Positions 36,728 to 45,093 are shown, counted from the stretch's first letter. The stretch: DNA of 64,000 nt from JAQVEM01 sp964595565 (GCA_964595565.1 CAZQQX010000002.1:1-64000), one strand, 5' to 3'. Numbers and translations are program-made. The notes: generated by a model not told the origin, from the sequence alone.

Positions 36728-38041
36728 TTATCCTTCTTTCCTGATGTTACTCACGTTATAAACTAACTTACCCCCGCTAATCGTGCAGATTATCTTCCCC
36801 ATTAATTTATGCCCGATAAAAATACTATTTTTACTTTTGGAAACAATATTTTCTTTTTTTACCTTTTCTTCTTTTTCTGTATCTATAACTGTTATATTGG
36901 CGATCTCCCCAACTTTTATTTTCCCTGCATTAACGCCAATTATCCTGGACGGCGAGGTGGTAATTAAATTTATAAATTTAGACAGGCTTATTTTTTCCTC
37001 TACACATAATTTAGTAAAAGCGGCACTAAAAAGTGTCTCCAGGCCTATGGTCCCGAAGCTGGCAAGCCTGAATGTTGTATTTTTTTCTATATCCAGATGA
37101 GGCGCATGGTCACTTACTATAGCGTCAATAACTCCTTTTTTTATGCCCTCAATCAGTGCCTGCCTGTCTTCCTCGCTTCTTATAGGCGGCTTAACTTTAA
37201 AGTTGGTATTAAAAGTCGTAAGGTAACTATCATTAAAAAAAAGATGATGGGGTGTTACATCACAGGTTATATTTACCCCTTCGTCTTTTGCTCTCTCTAT
37301 CATTTCCACACTACCCCTGGTGCTCAAATGAGTCACATGAATCCTGGCGCCGCTTTTTTTGGCCAGGGCGATATCCCTGGATATCATTAAATCGTCACTC
37401 AAACTGGATATACCCTGCAGGCCCAGCATAGTTGAGTAGTAGCCTTCATGGACAAGACCCTCGCCGGAGATAAAATCATCCTCTTCATGTAAAATTAATG
37501 GCAGACCAAACTGCCTGGAATAGCGCATGATTTCATACATTATCTTACTATCTCTCACGCACATACCATCGTCAGAAAAACCAGCTGCACCTGCCTCCGA
37601 CATAAGCCCCATTTCAGTAATATCTTTCCCTTCAAGCCCCCTGGTCATAGCAGCTACCGGCAGCACCCTGCACGCCGCACCTCTGGATTTCTCCAGAACG
37701 TATTTTACCAGAGACTGGTTATCTATAACCGGCCTGGTATTGGCCATACAGGCAACTGTAGTTACTCCTCCCTTAACTGCTGCCTCTGCCCCCGACTCAA
37801 TCGTTTCTTCATTTTCAAATCCCGGTTCTCTGAAATGCACATGCATATCCACAAATCCCGGTGATATGACACAGCCCTCTGCATCAATTTCTATTACATC
37901 ATTTTCCGTGCTTTTGATTTCTTTTTTTATCCCGGTTATAATACCATCTCTTACCAGAATATCGGAGTAAAAGTCCTTTCCCTGCAACAGGTCAATTATC
38001 CTGCCTGATTTTATAAGAATATTTTTATTATTATTCATCAT
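36728..38041 (-). CDS. pyrC: Dihydroorotase
   Basis: Cyclises carbamoyl aspartate to dihydroorotate. The 437-residue amidohydrolase has the metal motif DMHVHFREPGFE, the MANTRPVIDN loop, HVTHLSTRGSV and SDHAPHLDIEK. It is the class I (long, Gram-positive) type. It lies 24 bases after pyrB. Confidence 0.96.
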   Translation of the reverse strand: MMNNNKNILIKSGRIIDLLQGKDFYSDILVRDGIITGIKKEIKSTENDVIEIDAEGCVISPGFVDMHVHFREPGFENEETIESGAEAAVKGGVTTVACMANTRPVIDNQSLVKYVLEKSRGAACRVLPVAAMTRGLEGKDITEMGLMSEAGAAGFSDDGMCVRDSKIMYEIMRYSRQFGLPLILHEEDDFISGEGLVHEGYYSTMLGLQGISSLSDDLMISRDIALAKKSGARIHVTHLSTRGSVEMIERAKDEGVNITCDVTPHHLFFNDSYLTTFNTNFKVKPPIRSEEDRQALIEGIKKGVIDAIVSDHAPHLDIEKNTTFRLASFGTIGLETLFSAAFTKLCVEEKISLSKFINLITTSPSRIIGVNAGKIKVGEIANITVIDTEKEEKVKKENIVSKSKNSIFIGHKLMGKIICTISGGKLVYNVSNIRKEG

Positions 38042-38065
38042 ACCAATTAAAATATAATAAAATTT

Positions 38066-38986
38066 TTAACTTAATATCAAATAAAGTATCGCCATTCTTA
38101 CGGCTACCCCATAAGTAACCTGGTAGTTAATCACTATTTTTTCTCCCTGACTGCCCCCTGTTTCCATAACTTCATCACTGATTTCTATCCCCCTGTTAAC
38201 CGGTCCGGGATGCATAACTATGGAGCCGGGTTTCATTCTTTTCAACCTATCCATATTCAGGCTTAAAAACCGGTTATATTCCATTATTGACGGATAAAAT
38301 TTTCTATCCTGCCTCTCAAATTGCATCCTTAGCATATAGATGATATCAGATTCCCCTATAACATCATCTATACAGTGCTTCACGCTCATTTTTGAAAAAT
38401 CCTCCGGAAGAAGCATTGTCGGTGAAACTATGGTTACTTTCATACCCATCTTTTCAAATAAATCTAAATTAGATTTTGCCACCCTGCTATTTATAAAATC
38501 ACCAACAATGGCTGCCCTGAGATTCTCAAAATTCCCAAATCTCTTTTTTATGGTATACAAATCAAGCAGAGCCTGGGTGGGATGCTGATATTTTCCATCG
38601 CCTGCATTTATTACAGGAACTTTTACAATCCGGTCCACCATTTTAATTGTCCCGCTGTCGCTGTGCCTTATAATAACCAGGTCAACATTCATGGAAAGAA
38701 TCGTTTTCAAGGTGTCAATAATAGATTCTCCTTTTACAATACTGCTGTTAGAGGAAGAAAAATTTATTATATCTGCACTGAGTCTCTTGGCGGCTATCTC
38801 AAACGAACTTTTAGTTCTTGTACTGGGCTCAAAAAACAGGTTGACTATTGTTTTACCTCTCAGGGCCGGAACCTTTTTTACATCCCTTCCTGATATTTCA
38901 AGAAAGGAATCTGCATTTGAAAGTATTAACTTAATATCTTCAGGACTGAGACTTTTTGAATCTATTATACTTTTTTTCCTTAACAT
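38066..38986 (-). CDS. pyrB: Aspartate carbamoyltransferase catalytic subunit
   Basis: Condenses carbamoyl phosphate with aspartate. The 306-residue protein has the carbamoyl-phosphate site FFEPSTRTKSSFE, HPTQALLDLYTI, and MHPGPVNRGIEISDEV. No regulatory pyrI gene follows, so control is likely through PyrR instead. Starts 2 bases after pyrR. Confidence 0.97.
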   Translation of the reverse strand: MLRKKSIIDSKSLSPEDIKLILSNADSFLEISGRDVKKVPALRGKTIVNLFFEPSTRTKSSFEIAAKRLSADIINFSSSNSSIVKGESIIDTLKTILSMNVDLVIIRHSDSGTIKMVDRIVKVPVINAGDGKYQHPTQALLDLYTIKKRFGNFENLRAAIVGDFINSRVAKSNLDLFEKMGMKVTIVSPTMLLPEDFSKMSVKHCIDDVIGESDIIYMLRMQFERQDRKFYPSIMEYNRFLSLNMDRLKRMKPGSIVMHPGPVNRGIEISDEVMETGGSQGEKIVINYQVTYGVAVRMAILYLILS

Positions 38987-38988
38987 TA

Positions 38989-39525
38989 TTACTCCTTACC
39001 CGAAACCGTAACGCTATCCACTCCATCAGTTTCCTTTAATTTAACTTCCACAGACTCATTTCTTGAGGTAGGAAGGTTTTTCCCCACATAATCAGCCCTT
39101 ATGGGAAGTTCCCTGTGCCCCCTGTCTATTAAAACTACGAGCTGTATTGACTTCGGCCTTCCAAAATCAATCAGAGCATCCATAGCCGCCCTTACTGTCC
39201 TTCCGGTATACAGGACATCATCAACAAGAATTACATTCTTACCCTCTATATCAAAAGTAATATCGGTTATCTGCGCCGCAGGTTTAATATTATGCCCGAT
39301 ATCATCTCTGTAAAAGGTTATATCAAGCTTACCGCTCTGAATTTTTATTCCCTCAAATTTTTCAATATTTTCGGCTATTCTATTTGCAAGCGGCACCCCT
39401 CTCTTCTGAAGACCAATAAAAACCAGATTCTCCGGCCCTTTATTCCTTTCAAGTATCTCATGCGAAATTCTTCTGATTACCCTGTCTATATCACTTTCAC
39501 CTAATATATATGCCTTTTCTTTCAT
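38989..39525 (-). CDS. pyrR: PyrR bifunctional pyr operon attenuator / uracil phosphoribosyltransferase
   Basis: Binds pyr mRNA in response to UMP and also has weak uracil phosphoribosyltransferase activity. The 178-residue protein has GLQKRGVPLANRIA, the PRPP motif VILVDDVLYTGRTVRAAMDAL and a VVLIDRGHRELPIRADYVG segment. It is the first gene of the pyr operon, immediately behind its own target leader RNA. Confidence 0.97.
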   Translation of the reverse strand: MKEKAYILGESDIDRVIRRISHEILERNKGPENLVFIGLQKRGVPLANRIAENIEKFEGIKIQSGKLDITFYRDDIGHNIKPAAQITDITFDIEGKNVILVDDVLYTGRTVRAAMDALIDFGRPKSIQLVVLIDRGHRELPIRADYVGKNLPTSRNESVEVKLKETDGVDSVTVSGKE

Positions 39526-39540
39526 AAAATTTCACCCAAT

Positions 39541-39575
39541 AAAAAAAGCCTCCTTACCATAAAAGTAAGAAGGCC
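39541..39575 (-). terminator. pyr operon leader attenuator terminator
   Basis: In the minus-strand transcript GCCUUCUUAC pairs with GUAAGGAGGC (10 bp, one G-U), with a 7-base loop, followed by seven U residues. It lies 16 bases before pyrR and downstream of the PyrR-binding site, the standard place for the attenuator. Confidence 0.88.
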
Positions 39576-39622
39576 TGAATATCTTCCCTGTTAATATATG
39601 TTTCTATGTATATTGTTTTCAT

Positions 39623-39655
39623 TCCTTTTTAGCCTCTCCGGACTACTTTAAAGGT
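39623..39655 (-). promoter_or_regulatory. PyrR-binding anti-antiterminator in the pyr leader RNA
   Basis: The minus-strand transcript carries AGUCCGGAGAGGCU inside a CCUUU...AAAGG stem, matching the conserved PyrR-binding loop ARUCCNGNGAGGYU of Bacillus-type pyr leaders. With UMP, PyrR would stabilise this stem and favour the terminator at 39541-39575; without UMP an antiterminator would form. Mechanism is taken from the family; the motif is seen directly. Confidence 0.9.
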
Positions 39656-39700
39656 CACAAAATCTTAATTATTGGCTATACTCATCAGCTACTATAGTGG

Positions 39701-39706
39701 ATTATA
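39701..39706 (-). promoter_or_regulatory. -10 box of the pyr operon promoter
   Basis: TATAAT on the minus strand lies about 45 bases upstream of the PyrR-binding loop. The corresponding -35 (TAATTA at 39729-39724) is poor. Confidence 0.45.
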
Positions 39707-39733
39707 CCTAAAAAAACAAGCGTTAATTAAAAT

Positions 39734-40084
39734 TTAACCAATATTTTTTCTCAGCTGCCTCAACTTGTAGTTTAAATCGCCCTTGCCTCTTTCTCCCTTA
39801 TAGCCATGGCCACCTTCACGGGAGTTAAAGTTACCTTTATTCTGAGTTCTCGCTTCATTAACTACAATAGTTCTTCCCTTAAATTCACTCTTATTAAACT
39901 TTTCTACGGCTGCTTTTGCCTGTTCCTCAGTTTCCATCTCCACAAATCCAAATCCTCTTGATTTCCCATCCATTCTGGTAATTACCTTTGAATAAGTAAC
40001 AGTTCCTTCCTGAGAAAATAAATCCTCAAGTTCTTTATCTGTTGTGCCATAATCCAGATTACCTACATACATTCTTTTATTCAC
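39734..40084 (-). CDS. RRM-domain RNA-binding protein
   Basis: A 116-residue protein with a single RNA-recognition motif: RNP2 MYVGNL (5-10) and RNP1 KSRGFGFV (41-48). A basic Gly/Arg-rich tail (about 82-116, e.g. GGHGYKGERGKGD) probably adds non-specific RNA affinity. Small bacterial RRM proteins of this layout are often cold- or stress-induced RNA chaperones. Translation likely starts at GTG 40084, nine bases after AAAGG. It has its own promoter at 40273-40301 and a leader of about 180 bases. Confidence 0.92.
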   Translation of the reverse strand: MNKRMYVGNLDYGTTDKELEDLFSQEGTVTYSKVITRMDGKSRGFGFVEMETEEQAKAAVEKFNKSEFKGRTIVVNEARTQNKGNFNSREGGHGYKGERGKGDLNYKLRQLRKNIG

Positions 40085-40176
40085 TTAAAAATACCTTTCT
40101 TTAAATTGCTTTTTTTATATATAAAAGAGAAGTAGAAATTATATTAATTTAATTGTGGAACAAAAGAAACAAGAAG

Positions 40177-40205
40177 AATAAAAGAAGACTTTCTTCTATT
40201 TTATT
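40177..40205 (-). promoter_or_regulatory. Stable AT-rich hairpin in the RRM gene leader
   Basis: AATAAAAGAAGA (plus strand 40177-40188) pairs with TCTTC (40192-40196) and TTTTATT (40199-40205), a 12-bp stem with a 2-base bulge and 3-base loop. It lies about 90 bases before the RRM start and about 70 after the predicted transcription start, suggesting a 5'-UTR control element or a weak attenuator. Confidence 0.45.
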
Positions 40206-40272
40206 TAATCGCCCAATAAAAATTCCTACTACTCCATTTTAAAAATAAAAACTATTAAAGTACTGGTTCATT

Positions 40273-40301
40273 ATTATATATTATATTTTTAATTTGTCCA
40301 A
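40273..40301 (-). promoter_or_regulatory. Predicted promoter of the RRM gene
   Basis: On the minus strand TTGGAC (40301-40296), a 17-base spacer and TATAAT (40278-40273). One mismatch-rich -35 but perfect -10 and spacing. Confidence 0.55.
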
Positions 40302-40457
40302 AGATTATTTTTCCCATAAAAAATACACTTTTCAACCATACTTTTCAAAAAGCTTGATTCTTTTATTATCCTGGCTTTTTTATTACTACAAATCTGCGGA
40401 GCCATTCATTACCATAATTTTAACTTGATTTAAGCTTGATTTATTTATATCACCTTA

Positions 40458-41752
40458 TTATGGTTCAACAACTTTGCCCATGAACAGGATAGCTCCACTC
40501 CTGTCATCGGCAATTACAAAGAAAAATGGCCTGTTTACTACAAACTCTATTACTTCCTCAACCGGCATTGCTGATTCAAGCATCTCTACTACGGTAGCAG
40601 CTGCAGCCTCACTCCCTTTTTCATTAACCTCAATGACAGCTTTGTGAAGCACCTCAGATATCCAGGGACTATCACAAGATTCACAGTAAAAAATACCGCT
40701 GAAATCAGCCCTGCCCGGATCAAAGGCAATACCCATACCCATTTTAATCAACACATCATTTAAAAGCTTGATGCTATATTCCATCTTATACCGGGGCATA
40801 ACCAGAGAAATCTGACTTGCGTGGAACGACTTCTTTATTTCATTCCATTTCTCCGAATCCAGTGATTCAATTACCGCATCAACACTTATACCCTCATCGG
40901 GAAGGATTATATACATGGCCATCTTTTCCTGACCATAGGGAAGCCTTACACCTGAAAAGTTATCACCCCTGCAGTAGCCAGAATTTTCCTCCTGTGACAT
41001 CATGGGAACTTTTTTGGTAGTTCCATCACTGAGATAGAAATCGTCGTCAGCAGTCAGGTTCTCATCAAAGGGGTAAGTCCAGTTTCCTTTAAAATATATA
41101 GCATTTATAAGATACATAACCGTATCTGTCGGTATTTCTGAAATCATCTTATCAATCTTTCCCCGGGTTTTTCCCTCTATCCATCTGTTTATAGTGACTA
41201 CTGCATCATGTGAAGAAAAATCAATTTCTTTAACTTCGGAATTAAAATATTTACTGTTTCTTTCAATAAAATCCTCTTTGACTTTATCGCCCGGTCTGTA
41301 CCAGATGGAATTAGCAATAGAAAGTACTATATTACTATCTGCATTTTTAATGCTGATCAGAAGATTGTGGAACCCGGAATTAAGCTCCTCAGGGTCAAAT
41401 CCCTTAAACTCAAGAGTTTCTGCCATGGCCAGGCTGGTATCACCTGCCGCTCCGTTATAGGTCATTGCCAGGGCAAGAAGTATTGACAGAGGAGATATAA
41501 AAACACTCCTGCCACTGTCTTCTGAAATAAGCTCTTTAAAAAATTTAAATCCGAATGCGGTATTTGAATCAACCAGACTCCTATCAACAGAAGATGCTAC
41601 TTCATCCGACTGCCCGGCACTAATTTTTCATCCGGATATTCATCTACAGTTCCCCTATCTTCCACGGAACACCCTGCAGATAGGGCTGTTCCCGTAAATA
41701 GTATGGCAAAAGATAAAACACCAAGAAACCGTAGCAATCTATCTTTTTTCAT
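40458..41752 (-). CDS. Serpin-family protease inhibitor lipoprotein, frameshifted near its N-terminus
   Basis: From 41465 down the frame encodes most of a serpin (NAIYFKGNWTYPF, LPYGQEKMAMYIILP), with an inhibitory-type reactive-loop hinge VNEKGSEAAAATVVE and C-terminal NRPFFFVIADDRSGAILFMG. The true start appears to be ATG 41752 after GGGGA: it gives a lipoprotein signal peptide with lipobox ALSAGC. That frame ends at a TAG just after PGSRMK; the serpin frame continues upstream through SVDRSLVDSNTAFGFKFFKEL. The two join if one A is added to the A5 tract at 41624-41628. So the gene is a pseudogene, phase-variable, or mis-sequenced there. It lies 111 bases downstream of rsgI. Confidence 0.82.
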
Positions 41753-41863
41753 ATTGATTCCCCGGTTAATATTATAAATCCATAATATAATACGCAGTAC
41801 AATATAAAATTATTAAGGGTGCAAAATATCAATTCTGGAAAGCAACTGCTCGGTTATAAAAAG

Positions 41864-42568
41864 TTAACGGGTGACTCCAGACAATTCTATTTTTAATTTT
41901 GACTCCCCCGTTTTTATGAATAATGAGTGTTCTCTGACTTCCCCGGGCTCAAATTCATCCAGTGAAACCACCTCCGTACTTGACTCACTATTATCTGAAA
42001 GCAACATGACCATTTCCATTGTTCCACTGAAGTTTAATGAAGTACCCACATTATTTAATTTAATTCTTAAACTTATATCATCTATAACTTTATATGAAAA
42101 ATTAATAATTCCTCCAATATTATCCTGTGCCTCTTTCTGCTCGATAAAAGAATAGGTCTTTTCAAAAAAAATATCTTTTTCTTCCAGTGCTTCGGAACTG
42201 GCAGCTGCTTCGGAGCTTTCTTCTCTGGCTTCCCCGACTATTACCTCATCTGCTGCTTCTTCTACTGCCGACTCCCTGATAATTATATCCCCGGCTGTGA
42301 AAGTATCCTCTTTTGAAACAGTATATTTCATGTACCAGACGCCAAAAACAGATGCCGCAATCAAAATAATTGCCACAGAAGCTGCCATGGAAAAATTTTT
42401 AATTAATTTTATGTTAGATACAAGAGGTTTGTACTCATACTCCTCACTAACGGTAATCTCATCCCCCAGCTCAAATACTCCTGAAGGGATTTTCTGTTTT
42501 AAGAACTGTCCGTCCCTGGTTAAAACTACACAGTAATCCCTGCCTATCTCCATTATTATTGCTTTCAT
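41864..42568 (-). CDS. rsgI: RsgI-like membrane anti-sigma factor
   Basis: A 234-residue protein with an N-terminal RsgI domain (MKAIIMEIGRDYCVVLTRDG, VFELGDEITVS), one membrane segment (about 59-82), an Ala/Glu/Ser-rich linker (about 95-135) and a small beta-rich outer domain (about 140-234). RsgI proteins hold SigI inactive and release it on an outside signal. Known Clostridium versions carry carbohydrate-binding or peptidase domains outside; this outer domain is short and not recognised. Its start overlaps sigI by 4 bases (ATGA), fixing the pairing. Confidence 0.8.
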   Translation of the reverse strand: MKAIIMEIGRDYCVVLTRDGQFLKQKIPSGVFELGDEITVSEEYEYKPLVSNIKLIKNFSMAASVAIILIAASVFGVWYMKYTVSKEDTFTAGDIIIRESAVEEAADEVIVGEAREESSEAAASSEALEEKDIFFEKTYSFIEQKEAQDNIGGIINFSYKVIDDISLRIKLNNVGTSLNFSGTMEMVMLLSDNSESSTEVVSLDEFEPGEVREHSLFIKTGESKLKIELSGVTR

Positions 42569-43263
42569 TTCTCGCCACTCCTTGAGATTCCTACATAGCC
42601 CAGGTTATTTATAATTGCCAGAACCATTGCTATTATATATATTCGTCCCCGCTCCAGTTTTTTGCGGTGTACCCATAAAATATCTTCAAGTTTTTTTAAT
42701 GGAAGCTTCTTTTTCTCCATCAGGGTTTTTAAAATGTCTTTGTTTTCAACCACTGTCATCGCTACTTTTTTGTATTCTTCTCTCAAGTTTTCATTTTTGG
42801 GAGATATTTCCGCAAGTTCTTCCAGGGTTATTCCCCACTTCTCCAGTTCTGCTCTATATTCAATTATTTCCAGCAACCTTTTTTGTTTTTCATCATCTAT
42901 CCGGTACTGTTCTAAAGAAACTTCCCCTTTATCATCAAAATTTACAGAAGAAAAATCTCTTTTAATACCAGAAGCTCCCTTTTTATTCTGTTTACGGTAA
43001 TAATCAATAAGCCTCATATTTATTACCAGCCTGGCAAAACTCAGAAACTTCCCCTTTTTTATATTAAACGAATCCATTGCTTCTTTAAAAGCAGAGAGCC
43101 CAACCGAAAGTTCTTCATCTACTCCATATTCAAGAAACCTTCCTGACCTTTTTTGGGCCACACTGGCAATAAATGGCTTAAATTCAGAAATTAACCTGCT
43201 TGTCTCATTTTTATCTTTTCTTACCTCAATTACTCTACTCTCAAGAGATTGTCTGTGAAACAC
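42565..43263 (-). CDS. sigI: SigI-family RNA polymerase sigma factor
   Basis: A 232-residue sigma factor. Region 2 is seen in ELSVGLSAFKEAMDSFNIKKGKFLSFARLVI, followed by DYYRKQNKKG; the C-terminal half has the SigI-specific helical region (EKWGITLEELAEISPK, ENKDILKTLMEKKKLP, RKKLERGRIYIIAMVLAI). SigI is a heat- or polysaccharide-responsive factor in Bacillus and Clostridium; here its regulon is unknown. It overlaps rsgI and lies divergently from the THUMP gene. Confidence 0.85.
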   Translation of the reverse strand: MFHRQSLESRVIEVRKDKNETSRLISEFKPFIASVAQKRSGRFLEYGVDEELSVGLSAFKEAMDSFNIKKGKFLSFARLVINMRLIDYYRKQNKKGASGIKRDFSSVNFDDKGEVSLEQYRIDDEKQKRLLEIIEYRAELEKWGITLEELAEISPKNENLREEYKKVAMTVVENKDILKTLMEKKKLPLKKLEDILWVHRKKLERGRIYIIAMVLAIINNLGYVGISRSGEK

Positions 43264-43308
43264 CTGATTACTTCTCCCTTTATTAATTAAAGTAACAATT
43301 TGTTTGAT

Positions 43309-43361
43309 ATTATAGAATAACTTAAACTTTTTATAAATCTAATCAATTGATATGTTATAAT
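43309..43361. promoter_or_regulatory. Divergent promoter region for sigI-rsgI and the THUMP gene
   Basis: The plus strand has an extended -10, TGTTATAAT (43353-43361), placed about 30 bases before the THUMP start. The minus strand has TATAAT (43314-43309) about 46 bases before sigI. Neither has a good -35. Confidence 0.45.
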
Positions 43362-43392
43362 TAATAAGTAACAAAAAAAAGGAGGAACTACC

Positions 43393-43896
43393 ATGGATGT
43401 AAAACTTCTTATAACTTACGACCCGGCTCATCTTGAGAGCAGCAGAGAAAAAGTTTTAAATTTATTTAAAGAAATAAATTCAAAACCAACATTCCTGAAA
43501 TCAAAATACAGCGGAATTTTTCTTCTTTATGTTTCTAAACCAAAGGATGTCGTAAAGAAATTAAGAGAAATTTCAAAAAAGAATAAAGATTTATTTGGTA
43601 GAACATGCCGTTATATTCCTGTAGATAAGTGGGTCAGGTCCAGTGTAACCGAAATGCAAAAAGCAATAAAATCACTTGTCCCAAAAATAAAAAAAGAAGA
43701 GAAATGGATGATGGACCTGGAGAAAAGGCATTATGACAAGATGAGCTTTCAGGAACTTATTGTGAAGCTTACCGATGTGGTCAATCGTGAAAAAATAGAT
43801 TTGAAAAAACCACAAAAAATTATAAAAGTTGAAATTATAGGAAAAGATGCGGGAATATCGCTCCTTGAGCCTGCTGAAATACTTACAGTATCCTGA
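43393..43896 (+). CDS. THUMP-domain protein, archaeal Tan1/THUMPD1-like
   Basis: A 167-residue basic protein: MDVKLLITYDPAHLESSREK, then FLKSKYSGIFLLYVSKPKDVVKKL (THUMP core) and WVRSSVTEMQKAIKSLVPK. Stand-alone THUMP proteins in archaea and Tan1/THUMPD1 in eukaryotes bind tRNA and support N4-acetylcytidine formation. Stand-alone forms are uncommon in bacteria. A very strong AAGGAGG precedes the ATG. No acetyltransferase partner is visible nearby. Identification rests on overall pattern, so moderate confidence; it might instead bind another RNA. Confidence 0.65.
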   Translation: MDVKLLITYDPAHLESSREKVLNLFKEINSKPTFLKSKYSGIFLLYVSKPKDVVKKLREISKKNKDLFGRTCRYIPVDKWVRSSVTEMQKAIKSLVPKIKKEEKWMMDLEKRHYDKMSFQELIVKLTDVVNREKIDLKKPQKIIKVEIIGKDAGISLLEPAEILTVS

Positions 43897-43899
43897 TAT

Positions 43900-44649
43900 T
43901 TACCTTTTTTTTCTTTTTCTAAAATATTTAAAAAACCTGTCCTGGTACTGTTCAAACAATCCCCATCTGTCCAGCTCCTGCTTCAGTTCAATCGGCTCAA
44001 TTTCTCCTTTTTCGAATAATTTAAAAAGAATTTCTATCTCATTTCTGGCTATAATCGGATATCCCATTCTGTCACGGGTAATAACAGGAAATCCTTCGTT
44101 GCCAACCCTTACTGTACTATTCCGCAACAGGTCCGGTAACTGAGAGTAATAAGCACTTTTATTAACGATTTCCTGAATAAATTTAGAAAGCGAAACATCC
44201 CAGAATTCATCCACTCCCTTAATAACTGCACTGTAAGAATCTTTTTTCCTTTCAATGTCACCGGTTATATTTCTGGCCACTGAAGCAATTGAATTAGAAA
44301 CTATCTCCATTTTTTCAAAGTCACGGCTCATTCTCAAACCATACAGAATCATAGCCAGGTCGGCATCCTCTTCAGCAAGTATCTCAAAGGCCTTCCTGGC
44401 TTCTCCGCTAAATCCTTCCACTCTCAGCATATATGAAGGCGTTATAACCTTTGGCCTCTGCCATACTATTCTTCCTTCCCTGATCACTGTTTCAGCAACG
44501 GAACTCCTTCCCTCAAACTCAAGATACATAGGAGTTGTTAGCATATAATAATGTATAGTCGTAGAATCAAATGAGGCAAGCATTTTATCGGGGTGCCTTA
44601 TAATTTCCGTATCCTGTATAACTTTTTTGATTTTTTCTTCCAGTTCCAT
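43900..44649 (-). CDS. Conserved-looking protein of unknown function, 249 residues
   Basis: I do not recognise a family. The protein is soluble, with no signal peptide or membrane segment. Features: TTIHYYMLTTPMYLEFEGRS, VIREGRIVWQRPKVITPSYML, a helical middle (ARKAFEILAEEDADLAMILYGL) and TVRVGNEGFPVITRDRMGYPI, ending in a very basic KYFRKRKKR. It converges with the THUMP gene, stop codons three bases apart, and is preceded by a 444-base gene-free spacer. Codon use looks like its neighbours. Confidence 0.7.
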   Translation of the reverse strand: MELEEKIKKVIQDTEIIRHPDKMLASFDSTTIHYYMLTTPMYLEFEGRSSVAETVIREGRIVWQRPKVITPSYMLRVEGFSGEARKAFEILAEEDADLAMILYGLRMSRDFEKMEIVSNSIASVARNITGDIERKKDSYSAVIKGVDEFWDVSLSKFIQEIVNKSAYYSQLPDLLRNSTVRVGNEGFPVITRDRMGYPIIARNEIEILFKLFEKGEIEPIELKQELDRWGLFEQYQDRFFKYFRKRKKR

Positions 44650-45093
44650 AATATAACACCATTAAAACCTGACATATTTTAATGTTACGTCCGGTAAATT
44701 TTAACCCGGATAAATACCACAGTCAAAACAAATTCCTGAATTTAAACGCCCGCTTAAAAATATTAAGAAAAATTTATAAAAAAATAAAATTAAATTAAAA
44801 TCTCTTTCTTATTTTATTACCTCCTTTTACTATTTACAATAGACATACATTCCGGACAACAGAAATATAAGAAAATATAATGCTTCCTCACGCCTTTATA
44901 AAATTGGATTTGAGACATAGAATAAGATATACAATCTTTACTTCCAAATACTTACTTCTTCTTGACAACTACCATTAAAATTATTAGAATTTTCATTTAG
45001 CTTCGGGTAATAATTTCGGGTTAGCTGTATTACTTAAAAAACGCATAAAAATTTTAAGCAATTTAACAAAGTATATCAAAGGAGAGGTATAAA
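44650..45093. other. 444-base gene-free spacer with a plus-strand promoter
   Basis: An AT-rich divergent spacer between the 249-residue protein and the NEW3 operon. Apart from the promoter at 44962-44990 and the leader of about 97 bases that follows it, no ORF, tRNA or stable GC-rich hairpin is seen. Confidence 0.5.
44962..44990 (+). promoter_or_regulatory. Strong predicted promoter of the NEW3-ABC operon
   Basis: TTGACA (44962-44967), exactly 17 bases, then TAGAAT (44985-44990): near-consensus housekeeping promoter, giving a leader of about 97 bases. Confidence 0.7.

Larger units (their letters stand above)
40085..40457 (-). other. 373-base spacer holding the RRM gene leader; no ORF
   Basis: An AT-rich spacer between serpin and RRM genes with no supported coding sequence. 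It holds the RRM promoter and a leader hairpin listed separately. A direct repeat CTTGATTTA occurs near 40430-40442, of no clear meaning. Confidence 0.5.

Noticed and set aside
40430..40445. Direct repeat CTTGATTTA as an attachment site
   Set aside because: Too short, AT-rich, and not associated with any integrase or tRNA.
41817..41820. ACCC element on the minus strand 65 bases before the serpin, like a SigI -35
   Set aside because: No matching CGAA-type -10 at the right spacing; the short match could be chance.
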